From: Lasioglossum baleicum
Taxonomy: Eukaryota > Arthropoda > Insecta > Hymenoptera > Halictidae
DNA: 64,000 nucleotides
Assembly (NCBI RefSeq): GCF_051020765.1
Contig: NC_134934.1
Location: forward strand, 3,968,001-4,032,000
Direction of reading: 5' to 3'
How positions within the stretch are numbered: the stretch's first letter is position 1; every line of letters starts with the position of its first letter. This document shows, in pieces, positions 11,801 to 23,785 of the stretch. Both the position numbers and the translations under genes were made by a program. The notes beneath the pieces are model-generated. The model was not told the DNA's origin, made no database searches, and worked only from the letters and a program-made list of their open reading frames with translations.

Positions 11801-14570
11801 CATTGGAAGTACGTATACATATATGTAGTTGATTTAATATCCGGAAAGCGAACTTGTTCGATTAAGAATTACACGTAAATAAATTGTTCAGTGATATTCT
11901 TTCGGAGGGAACATTTTAAAAAATCGTACAACTCAGCTTGAAGATTGCAGAGACACGCTTCAAGCTGTGGTTTTCTGGTAAGTAAACGAATCGATTTATC
12001 GTGTCGCGTATTAAAATCTTGCAGGATCCGAGCGAAGCGTCTCATTACCTTTATAAGAAGGTATTACAAGCAAGTACAATGTACATAGTTGGTGCTCTAG
12101 TATCTCTAGCGTTGAATTTCCGGCGTCCCAGGGTGTTCAAGTTTAACGGTGTCGTTCGGGCACTAGAATGGGGCATCGCAGTGATTATAGCGCGTCCGTG
12201 GTTCGCGATACAGCTCGAACAAATTATTATTCCCACCGCGAGGAGAACGAGAAAGAGAATCCGAGCGGAGCGCAGCCACTTGGCGAAGATTGGCCTCTGG
12301 TCTCGCGGCCACACTTTTACCGCGGATCCCCGTAAATCGGCCGTAAACCTCCCCCGAATCGTCGAGGGTCTGATCGGCCTTACATAGGGAGAGCGAGAGA
12401 GATAGAACGAGAGATAGATAGATAGGCTGTGGGTGACCTGAGGGACGAAGGGTCGCGTCGAAACAAAACCGCTCGGGGGTCGTCTCCGGCATCGAGAACT
12501 TGCTTTACGATCCGCGAGATGGAATTCATAACGTCGTGGACGGGGGTTGGCCGACTGCACTGCGGCCGAATATCGATTACCCGTTGAATAAACAGAGAAG
12601 AAACAAACGGAGCGGCTCCGGGATCCCAGATAGAATAAATCATCCGATAAAAAGCGGAACGTTGCGCGCGGTCACGCGAGAAGCAATCGCGGCGTATAAA
12701 TTTTTCGCGGCTGGTTCAAGGAACCAGAGCAAAGAGAAAGAGGGAGAGAGGCGGTGTTCCGGGGGTCGGATTGCAGGTGTCTACCACCCTCCGCGAGAGA
12801 CCATCGTCTGAAAAGGGGGTGTACAGGTGCGTACGGGGGCCTCGAATTAAAGGAGAGTAGACTGACGCTTCGCTCGGAACGCCGCCGGGACACGGCCACC
12901 CCAATTTACGATTACGAGCCACCAGAGGGTTCAAACGAAGGGTTAAACCAGGCTTAATCAATTCTCGTCGAGACTGTCGGCGCGGCGTTCTGGGAGGGGA
13001 CGCGTTTTCACGACACGTGGAATTTCGACACGCAGCGATGCACCTCTCCAACCCCAAAATCGAAATCAAACTTACCGTCTGATCGAAAATTCGCGAAATC
13101 ATGGCCCTAGATTGTGGCATGTATACACTCAATTTTGTGTTGCGAATACATATACATGAATATGTATACTGTATGGAATGTATCTACACCCGACAGCACG
13201 GGATGGCTAAAATAAAAAGAAGTCGATCGTCGATTAAGCACTTCGCCAGCGAACAGCGACATGCTCGGGAGCGTTTAATCAATTCCTCTGATGAACGGTT
13301 GATGCATCGATCGAGGAGCAGCGAACGCAACGGTTCCGCGGATTTTCACCGTTTCGATCATATGTTTACGCTGTCGCGGTAGCCGCGACCGTCATCAATA
13401 ACGCGACCGATTACTCGATTATTATCAGCACCGGCGATAAACGCGAACGGTTTCCGCAAATAGATCGGTCCGTCGCGTTGAACACCGACTTAATTAATCG
13501 GCGGGGTAAAATCGACGATTATTAAAAGGCAATCGAGGGTTCTCGGTTCGAGGAGCTTGGGCATCGAGCAGCGTCCAGGATTCCATTTCCGGGCCTGTGC
13601 GCGCCCGTTCCCAACTGGTCGTCCGTTTTCGATCCGATCCCGGATGGCTGTGGGGTGGCGTAGCTCGGGGTGCAGTCCGGGAAATTAGTCACAAAGGGAT
13701 TCGTGGAGGAATATCGCGGGACCGGACACCGAATCTCGTTCCGGAAAGCCACGGCTTTCCAATTTCGCCGGGGCTTTCAGTCGCCCGGACGAAACTCGTC
13801 GTCGCCTGTGGGAAAAGACGACCGACGCACGACGCGACGGCTTGCTCGATTCGTGGTCGTCCGTCGACGCAAAAGGGTCTGGGAACCGGGCTGAAAAGCT
13901 GGCCCAAAGGTACCGTCGACAGGTTTGTCGATAGGATTTTATCACGGTCTCGAGGGTGGACCGTGTACGTGTGAAATGGAGTGGTTCGTAGCCGCCCGCA
14001 GCCACGGTGACGTATTAGTACACGGTCTGCGGTTCATGGATACTTAATCAGACGTCCTGCCCCCCGTTACACCTTGCCGATTCCGAGAGCTTCTCCGTGA
14101 AAACGACCTTTAAGGGACCGATCCCGGCCCCTTGAATCTTTAATCGAGTTTGTCCTCCGCTCTGTGGAATTAACGCGAAGAGGGTGATTCGACGACCAAT
14201 TCGAACGCCCTTCGATCAGGAATTAACGAAATACCACTCGGAATAGTACGTAGTGAATAGTTTATTGCGAGGACAGTTGTACTTGATTCGTGAAATGTTG
14301 CTCGCCAGAGAAATTAATAGAAACTCAGCACTGAATTACTGGACTAGCCAGAATGGTTTTATTTCTCGCAAAATTGTTTAAATTGTGAATGTGCTTCATT
14401 GTCTTCAATAACACTCTTTAGTGTTTAGTGAATAGCTTACATATATGATTCCAGCTTTCAATCGAGATAAAAATGAACAGTGTATAAAGTGGTATAAAAT
14501 TACATGTTAACTATGAGACTTAATGTAGACAAAAGAAATTTGCATATGTATCTTCAATAGTGAAATAATA
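8891..14570. other. Noncoding, CpG-rich DNA, no gene recognised
   Basis: Long opposing open frames at 8886-9467 overlap on both strands in CpG-rich sequence and have no domain signature. A CT run lies at about 11358-11375 and a GA/GATA run at 12389-12423. A perfect palindrome GATATCGCGATATC is at 10055-10068. An inverted AACACCCTGTATAG repeat end lies at about 9703-9716. Confidence 0.4.
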
Positions 14571-14744
14571 CAAAACCACAGGAGTAAACGCGAAGTAAAC
14601 TACATTTTTATCATATTTTGCAATAATTTTTATATTTCCTGGCTAAAAGAGGACATTCCACTAATTCTAATGTGATTTCATAATCTGAATCATTATCAAA
14701 ATTTAATTTTGTCCAACTTGATTGTGGAAATAGCCCACTGTGCG
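14571..14744 (+). repeat. Dispersed repeat, copy A (~175 bp)
   Basis: It shares blocks in the same order and strand with 23627-23785: CCACAGGAGTAA, GAAGT-AACTACA, ATTCTAATGTGATTTCATA, ATCATTATCAAAATTT and ATAGCCCACTGTGC. The interior is AT-rich and diverged. It looks like an old interspersed element; no coding or terminal repeat is visible. Confidence 0.8.
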
Positions 14745-17700
14745 GAGGCTCGTAAACTCGGGAAGCTTCGCGGTATCTAGTAAACACCGGTTACGCGAGA
14801 TAATGCAGGCGCGAAACAGTGGAGCCCGGCTCAGGCACTTTGCGAGTCGAAACAAGTTGCGAGATCGTTTCTTATGCGTCTCGGAAAGATCTCTCCTCTC
14901 CTCTCCTTCCGCGTGAACCAGTTAGTTTTTATTACGAGGCGTGGGGGGAGGGGGAGATCTCGCGAGCCATTTACCCAAGGCTCCTGATTCTTTCGATTAT
15001 CCTCGGAACGGTAAACCCGCCGGGCCGAGAAGGCTTCTCTCGTTTCATAGAGAGCAATCTCGCGTCCGTCCACGGACAAACGCGACCGTTTTTCGAGCGT
15101 CTGACGTCCCTCATCCCCCGACGACGAGATGTTCATGCCGCTTTAAACCGTATGATCAAAGTTCCAGCATACAACCCAACCCGCGGAGCCTATTCCGACC
15201 CAGACGTCGTCGTTTGATTCGGTCAAAATGTTCCGAGCTTTGCGAAACGCTCGTTAATTTCCTGCCGCATCTGGTTGCTCCACGCGGCCGTCTGTTGGAA
15301 CGGAAATGCGTCTGTTAAGGAAGACGCGATCAGTCGACGGGAGAGTTTGGATGGATGATATGGATCGCTGTGCTGAGCTGCTCAACTACGTAAATTTATG
15401 CTCTGATTGTGATTCTTTAGCCCGAACACATTTTGAAAATGCCATAATTTTCTTCAGAAACCACGTATTTTCAAAAAACTCAATATAGTCCCACATAGAA
15501 AAGTTGTAACAAAACAACTTGTAGTATTTTTTCTGTAATTCCGACCAATTGAAATTTTTTCAAAATTTCTTCTTCACGCCGTGTAGTAAAATAATTGTTC
15601 TAATACTATGGCATGGTCTAATATTTAAAAAAGCCATCGTCTTTTTAAGTACACTACCTGTATACCGTTGTATACAGAATAGAAAATCCAATTGTTTCGT
15701 GAAACCTCGTTGAGTCCCGGATGCAGCGAACCGCATCGCAGCGTGCATTGCCCAAAGAGAGCGAGAGTGGCGACGAAAAGGGGTACGTTTCGCAGTGGGA
15801 CGCATCAAGCGGCTCCGTTATGGGAATCGCGGCGGTATAATGCATCGTGTAAAAGTGCGAGGGTGGTCCGTTTCGCAGCTCGGCCCAATTTATTCCAACA
15901 GAGTCGCTTATTGGCACGGAACTTTCCTCTGGAGACGCGACGCCAGGCGTCTCGGCGCCGAATCCGGGGCACGCGCGGCGTCCAGACACTGTCGGCATCA
16001 CGTCCGAGCGATCGCGTGTGCAAACGGGCTGCGAGCAGCTCCTTTCTTCGTCTCGTTTCGTCCCGTTTTCATCTGGATGCAGAGTCTACAAATAAAGGGG
16101 GCGAAATTCGCCGGGCTTCCGGCGCGACGGAGCCGCAGCTGCGACTTTCTAGATCGCTCTCTCAGCGTTGCTCTGTAGGGCAACTGCTTGGCCTACTCGC
16201 AATAATTAATTAAATGCAACCAGATTTTCTTTCCATATAAGGCAACGATGTTTGTTTCGAAACAAGAAAATCTCTATCCCCTCTTCATCTTTTGAAGTTG
16301 TCCGCTCGACACCGCTTAGTGCCGGCACGAGAGATATTTGTATACGCCTCAATACTATCCTCCTATGCTCTCCCAACGAAATTATGGTCCTCCATAGAGA
16401 AGTTCGTATCGGCAAACTCGACGAAATGAAATTCGCGTAATCTCAACACTCTCTTAGGGAAAAGCGAACAGAGTGACCAGTTTAGCGAGAGATCGAATCC
16501 GTGTCCCCCGGCTCGCGGATTCCGGTATACAACGGTTCGCAGAGAATGTCTCGAGTTCCGACGAATTCTCCGGGACCGAATAGTTTCGGAATTCCGTCGA
16601 ATTCGGGGAAAGTTCGTGTACCCGATCCCTTCCCCCGTCTAGCTGGGGACAGACTTGTTCGGACGGTTCTAGGAGACATAGTATCAGCCGTCGGAAATAA
16701 AAGGATACCCGGGGAAACACAAGGAATCCTACCCCTCCCACCTCCTTTCGGTTATCTTTATACGAACCGATTTCAATGCAAAAATATACATAGGCCAAGA
16801 TATACGGCAGCCTAGAAATTCGACTTTATACCAGCGGCCGTTGTACCTACGTCGTATTCTTCGGATGACACCCGAGGCTCGTCGATTATCGATCCGCTGT
16901 CTAGATTCCGGCGCGCATCAGTTCTGCCGTTCAGGGACAACGTCTGTGCGCCGCGCCGTACTGAAGTTGACGACTGCCTCAAAATTGATTGCGCGTGATC
17001 GAATTATTAAATGCGATATGCTCTCATCGATTACTTCCTCCCCGGAGGCTGCTATGAAAAATACAGAAAAAATTCCATAGTCAGCCATCTTATAAGCGTT
17101 GTTACTATTAATATATTACTTTCTATTTCCGTTTTTACGAGAGGACGCGAAGTTGTACAAGTAACCTAACAATGAGAGTTTGAACTGTCTGTTTCATACT
17201 GGAGCAATTCGAAAATTATGCAAAAATTTACTAGGGGATGCTTGTGTGGATAAATCCGAAATATTTCAAAGAAGTTCAAGAAACCAGATATTTGCAACTG
17301 TCATGCATAATAGCGAAAGTTTGTTTGGGTCATGAGAAAGCCCAGGATGTCATTGCAGTGTTAAATCGACACAATTAATAAAACGTAGCTCCGGATACGG
17401 TTCTGCTCCTCAGACTACAAGTGAACTGCGGCGACTTCCGGTAAAAGCTACGTAATCGCACAGATGAAGTTTCGCAAAGGGATGAAGTTTCCCCGGAAGC
17501 GTCGAAAGGCCGACTCGTTTCGCGTCCATAATTTATACTCCGTAATTGCTTATTTAGCTCTGCGGAATCTCAAAGATTCCGGGCAAGAGGGTTTAATAAT
17601 TTCGTGCACGTTTTTCCCTGAATTCCTGCAATAATAATCAAAACCTCTTACGGCAACCCTTGAAGAACCGTCGGAGCCTTTTAGAGGTCCTTCGGGGACC

Positions 17701-20700
17701 ATCAGAGGGATTTATTAACCTGTCCGTTTTCACCGCAGTTGCGGGATTCTAATAATAATATGCTGCCGCTGCGTCAAGTATTGGGGACGTTTATCCGGTT
17801 TTAATGGACTGCGGATTTTTACAAGTTTACGGGCAAATACGAAGTCCGAAAGACTTTCATTTAGCCATGGAGCGTCTTCGTCTGAACTGCTACTGCAGAA
17901 AATAAAATTAATTTATTAACTGACATCTCTCTCTCAGTGTAAACATTTTTACATTTATTTATCAGTTCCTGTCAGGGAAAACGGAGGCTAAAATAAGTTC
18001 TATAAATCCAGAGAAACATGGTTTAAGGCTGATCAGCTTTTGTTCGCTTCTCTACTAAATAAATTGCACACTGCAGATGTTTGCAGAAATTCCTATTCCT
18101 CTCACGGATTTTACAAGAACACAGGAAAAAATTATTTCAAAATACGAAATAAGAAATAAAGTAAGAAAACGTTCACACTTCGTTAGTTCAGACTTTTGTG
18201 TTATGTTTCACAGGGACATGGAACGCATAAAGATCAGGCCTGAAATATCGGAAACCCGAGCCCGGCACAGATCGGACGTTTTCCGAATTCGAACGGAACA
18301 GAGTTTGGCACCGGGCAGTGGCCGATTATTTCAAGAGAGCCCGCTAAAAGCGTCGATGACCAGTCGGGAAGAGCGCGGGAATCGAAAAATCGTGGAGAAG
18401 TTCGGCTCCGATCCGGGGGGGGGGGGGGCACGGTCTACGATGCGATGCGGTCGCGAAGTTTTAATTGAGACGCGAATTCTCCGAACTCGAATTTCGTTAA
18501 AGTTTCACGCTGCCTTGGCTACTAATTGGACACGATGTCCGGGCTCCTCGGTGCCATGCAATCCGACGTAGTCGTCGGTTACAACGAGCAGTTCGCAGAT
18601 TGTAATTTTCCGTCTCGCTCCCCGTGCCTCGCGCCCCTGGCTCCGTCCATGAGACCGTGGATGTATCCCTATATACAGGGTGGTCACTCATTTCCATCGC
18701 GAAAACCAGATAGAACATCTTCGTAAGGAACCTCTTCCACCATAAACTAGAGTTGTTCCACTATAAATAAATAAACAAATGAAGTGACGGAGTGTCAAAA
18801 ATTGTCTCGGAACAGTCTGTAGATCTCTCTGTGTAAAACCTGAACCCGAATTGAAACAACAAATTGATTTCTATTCTTAATTGATCTAATGGATTGAAAA
18901 TGAAATGAAATGAATTGATTCTTTATCTCCTTTTTATCTATTGATCACGTTGTAAGTAGAACATGTAGTTACCGCACCATCAGTATTGGGAACGTCTCGG
19001 TTATACATGTTGCAAGATACTTCCATTATCTTACCAACACAGTAGCATAACGATGGTTAAAAGATCGAGTGTACGTCTATCAGAGTTCACGAACGCTGCG
19101 CTGGTTGCAGGTTAAAGAGACGCAAAACTCGAGGATTTCATAGGACGTTAAATCGTGGGGAACGGAAGGGTCGGTGAATTATTTCGGAATAAAATGATGA
19201 ATGTTTCAGGAAGCAACGAGGAGACAAGACGCGACAGAAACATCCCGACAAACAGCCGCATAATTTGTTTAGCTAGGTCTCGCGTAGAACAGATGAAAGG
19301 ACACCTTGTATAGAGACGTATGCGTAGCTCTCGTCCCTCTGTCGTCGGAGTACCCGGCGACGAGAGGGCCGGGGGACTTTTGAGGGTTCCGTGGCACGGA
19401 AAGGAACGGAGTCGAGCCGCTCTCTCACGGTCTCCACCCTGTGTGCGTGTTTTCCTGTCTACCTCAAAGAGAGATTCTTGACTGGCGCGCACACCGTCGC
19501 AAAAATACACCGGCAACCAGGTGACCGGGGGTCTAATGAGTCGCGCGGATCCGTCGAACCCCGCGAAAACTGCCGACCCGGGGGCCATTTTCTTGCGAAA
19601 TACGAGTTGCCATCCCCGATTTCATTAGCGAATTGCAAACTCGGTCTCCGAGACCCCGTGTCGAGTAGAATTTTCGGTAAAGTCGCTTTCGTTACTCTGT
19701 CCGATTTCGTGCTCTTTGCTCTGGAGACTGTTTTAGCATGACTGGATGTAAGCTGCGGAAATAGAGACGATATAGAGTGTTTGCGGTGTGGGGATATGAA
19801 TTTTGAGGGAAACGATGCTCCGAGGGTTCATAAAATGGTGCACGTTTCTGGGATTGCAACGTCCGACGAAAATCTACAAATGGGAAATTATTTTTTTCTT
19901 CTGATCTAAGCCAGCTACAATTTTCTAAAAATATCAAAAGTATAGATGGACTGCAACTATTATTTGAATTTAAGTGGTGCAATGTTAAGGTCCAACAAAA
20001 TCGAAAGAGACATGTAAAGTACGCGAGAAGTGCAGCTACCACATGCACTTGGATTCAATCGGAAATCTCGTATAATAATTGAGAAAAGGTCTGACCAAGC
20101 TGACAAAGTTGTTCACCCTCGCGCTTTACAGAAGACAGAGAAGATGAAGATCTAAATCTCCTCAACCTGGTATTTTAAGCACAATTCAATGCCCAGAAAC
20201 GCTAAAAATAGCCCCGACTAATCTGCAGCATAGGAATCGTAGGGGGTCAGCCCAGAAGCACCGCTAGATCAAAGCGAAAACCCCGAAGTTTGACTTCCCG
20301 TCTATTTTGCGCCGATTGCTTTTCTATTCCGCGACTTCGAAGGAATCTTGCTTAAGATGAAGCTAGCAGAAACAATGGTCGGCGCCAAGAGTAACTGACT
20401 ACGCGGTGGTATCCTCTGGTAAGTATGATTCTCGAGCAAGATGTTCCGCGTTCCCGCGGAAGCGACTTCGCAAAGGCGAGAGAGAAGTAGAAAACGAGCT
20501 AGACACGGATATGTGGAGGAAGACGAAGACGAAGAGAAGGAGGAAGACACAGAGGCTGGAGAAGAAACATTGGCGGCGTCCGAAAATAGGCGGCGGGGAC
20601 GTCGAATTTTGAACGGGCTGTCGCCGATATTAATTCGCAAAAGTTCCGACTGATAAATATCGCGGAACAGGCAGGCGCGCGCGCGTAAGCGGCTCAGGTC

Positions 20701-22012
20701 ACGGCTGGAAAGGAAATGAAACGGAACGAGATAAAGGACGTCGGCTTTTGAAATGAGCCAGATACGCTCCGTCTGCCAGCGGAGTCGCAGCCGCGGACAC
20801 GTCGCTGGTTTCACGACTTGTATCTTTCTCGTCTGCGACTCTATGTCTGGGTTCTCCGCGCGCGCGTTTGCCAGAGGGTTGGCTCTGTGTCGGTGTATGT
20901 ACATATATTTGTAGGAGACTGTTCCAGGAGGGGTGAGACGCACGGAAACACACCAGCGAGTTCTCTTTGAGACCCAGGGCTCTTAGATGGGACCAATTAG
21001 AGACACCCTTCTGCAGTCTTCGTACGGGTGACGCGTCTTTGGCGTGTTGCCCTGCTCGCGCTCTCTCTCTCTTTCGTTGAGAGCTCGCAGACTGCCGTCT
21101 AAGCGAACGCGAAACAGGAAACAAAGAGTGCCGGAAGAAAATGAGGCGTCGGGAACCGATAAACGATACCCGGAACCGAGCCGACGTTTACCCGTGACCC
21201 CCGACAAACCCCTCTCTCTGTCTTTCTCTCTCGCAAACTACCGCAAACGTCCCTACCGAGGGAAACTTTTGTCTGACCCGTGAACCGAAACAACCACGGT
21301 TATTCAAGCTCGAAACGACAGCCTCGAGGCAAACTCTCGCAAAAATGTAATACGCTAAACCGGAGAACGATACCCCGAATCCGAGCGTAATACGCTCCGG
21401 CCGCGTTCTATCGATTACCGAGGCGGATTCTGTACTTCGGGATATGGAGTTAATGGAATATGATATATGCTGCACCCGCGAAATTCGCAGGGGTTTAAGT
21501 AATTTCGCTTGGTTTCCGGGCTGTTTGGGAAATATGCAGACCCCAGAAATGGCGGGATCGTGACTGGAAACTCCTCTTTATTTCATGGCCGGATAATGCA
21601 GCATGGATTTAATGCCTTTGTTAAATGCGCACTCGAAACGTGTAAAGCAGTGACTTAAATCCCATTTGAAATCCTGTGTAGTACATCGTGTCGTTTATTT
21701 CGTGGAAAATGTTCTACATCGACTGCGAAATGGTCGAGCACATTTCTGCAGAAAATGAAAATCTTCTCTAGTTTACATGTAATGCTTCGTTACCAATTTT
21801 CAGAATTACATGTGGACTCGATACACGTCAAACGACGACCTAAACATCGTCTAATCGCACGTGTACTACTTCGTGCAATTTATTTTGAATGAAATACCTT
21901 GCGCCGACTGCAAAAGGCAATCGATTCTGCATCGGACGATCGAACACGCTTTTCCCAGATTTATTAGGGTCACACCCCAAAGCTGCCCCCTATCCCAACA
22001 CATTTATCAATG
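14745..22012. other. Noncoding DNA with G-run and repeat ends
   Basis: No gene recognised. It contains a 14-base G run at 18415-18428, a TATACAGGGTGGTC repeat end at about 18671-18684 and an inverted CACCTTGTATAG at about 19302. Acidic/basic low-complexity frames at 20406-20653 have Ser-rich shadows on the opposite strand. There is a CT run at 21061-21074. Confidence 0.45.
18415..18428. repeat. Homopolymer G run (14 bases)
   Basis: An uninterrupted run of 14 G. Assembly length may be inexact here. Confidence 0.9.
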
Positions 22013-22155
22013 ACATTTGCTTACATTCTTCCAATTCATGCATTTTTTAAAGACTCCCATTCGATGCTGCGAGCCAATTACATTTGCTTACGTCGTTCCA
22101 ATCCATTTTTAAAGACTCCCATTCGCTGCTACAAGTCGATAACATTTCCTGTTCC
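22013..22155 (+). repeat. Tandem duplication, ~65-bp unit
   Basis: Unit 1 (22013-22079) and unit 2 (22080-22141) both run from ACATTTGCTTAC through AAAGACTCCCATTCG to a GCT-rich end. A third unit starts at 22142 (ACATTTCCTGTTCC) and breaks off. Confidence 0.85.
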
Positions 22156-22878
22156 AAGGTTCGCGCCGCGTATCAAAGGATTACGCTGGCACGGCGCGTA
22201 TTAGCAAACTACCAATAGCGTTCGGGCACCGCAGGAAAATTGGGGCGACAGTTTTGCGCCGGTGGCAAAGCGGCGGGGGTCGGGCAAACAATTTCAAAGC
22301 CGAGTGGAACCTAGTGGCCGCGGCTTTGCAAAAGTTTTGCGGCTCGGAGCTGGTTCGTTTGCAAACAGGTCGCTCGAGCGGATAGCGTCGGAGCCGGAAG
22401 CTTGGCAAAAGCCCGGCGAGAGTGTTTCGACATCGGTGGAGGCGCGAAACGAGACGGATTACGGCGATTAAGCAGGTGTCGCGGGCTGCGGGGAGAAGAA
22501 TCCGCGGAGTTACGGGAATCGGGGACGGGATAACGGGAACAGGAAGAGGGACGTGACGAATCGGCCGCGCGAGATAATCGACCGATCCATTACGATGAAA
22601 CATTAATGAGCGGAGCGCGAGCGAATCAACAAGCCGATGGACACGCTGCGGGGACACTCGCCGCGGCGTATACAAATCAAGATAATGGGGAATATTTCAC
22701 GGTAATGTAACGGGTGGCTGAATCGTATAGGTCTCCCAGGGGTGGTTCGGCACACGAGGCCGTCATCTGTATCAATAGAGAGCCACCGGAATGCTGCCGG
22801 TCTCTTTCCGCCACCGCGCCCTGTTGCATAATGCCGGGAACGCAATGGGTATCGATAAGTCACTCCTCCCTATCACAT

Positions 22879-22940
22879 TCTCTCTCTCTCTCCATTTCTC
22901 GAGATCTAGTTCTCTCTCTCTCTCACACACTCTCTCTGTT
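22879..22940. repeat. (CT)n microsatellite, interrupted
   Basis: Three CT blocks are separated by CATTTCTCGAGATCTAGT and CACACA. Confidence 0.9.
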
Positions 22941-23626
22941 TTCCGAGAGAAACTACCGGAGATGAAGCCAAGATTCACGGCGCGAAGGCACTCGAGGGCA
23001 GCGGGGAGATAGAGAAAGGAAAAACGAAGGAAACGTGCACCCTGCGGTCGATATTAAAGCCGCTCGTCCACGAAACCAGCGTGTTCGCTGCTCCCGTGGG
23101 ACTCCTCTGTCCCTATACCTTCCACGAAGAACTCGGGTCCATCTAGACCCGTGACTCCAACTAGCAACTCGTCGGAATTCGTTCGACGATGCTCGAAGTC
23201 TCGAGTCATCTTCAATAGTGGAAAATAACAATAGTGTTCCCGCGATTTATGTGACTTTCGGGTATGCAGATGATGTGACTTTTTTGTCCCCACTACTTGG
23301 GCGGTCGATCGCGCTACAAAGAAATTAAGGGTGTTTAAATTGGAGTTTTATGATACTCGATGTATCATTCTCAGGTATGGGGTACCATTAGTACAATACA
23401 ACAATTTCCCGCTTAGCACTGTTGTTTACCCAGGCTCGTCGTTTACACTTGGGAAAGTTATCCAGGAAATCTATGTTCGGAACAACGTTAAAAAAACGTA
23501 ATACCATTTCGTTTCCTGAGACTCGAGACTTCCCAGGTTCTGACAACAATCGCGGGAACACTGTACATATTTTTGAAATAGCATTGTTAGGTACGGTCGA
23601 ATTACAAGCGAATTTGAAAGCCATAA

Positions 23627-23785
23627 TACAGGACCACAGGAGTAAGCGAAGTGAACTACAGTTTTAGATAACATATTAATATATCATTATAGATTATATT
23701 TGAATTCTAATGTGATTTCATACATCTGGATCATTATCAAAATTTTATATTTTCCGGCTAGATCGTGGAGATAGCCCACTGTGCA
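23627..23785 (+). repeat. Dispersed repeat, copy B (~160 bp)
   Basis: Second copy of the element at 14571-14744, same strand, about 9 kb away. Shared blocks include ATTCTAATGTGATTTCATA and ATAGCCCACTGTGC. Confidence 0.8.

Noticed and set aside
20406..20943. Acidic plus-strand frames and a Ser-rich minus-strand frame
   Set aside because: Low-complexity GA-rich DNA read on both strands; no conserved residues.
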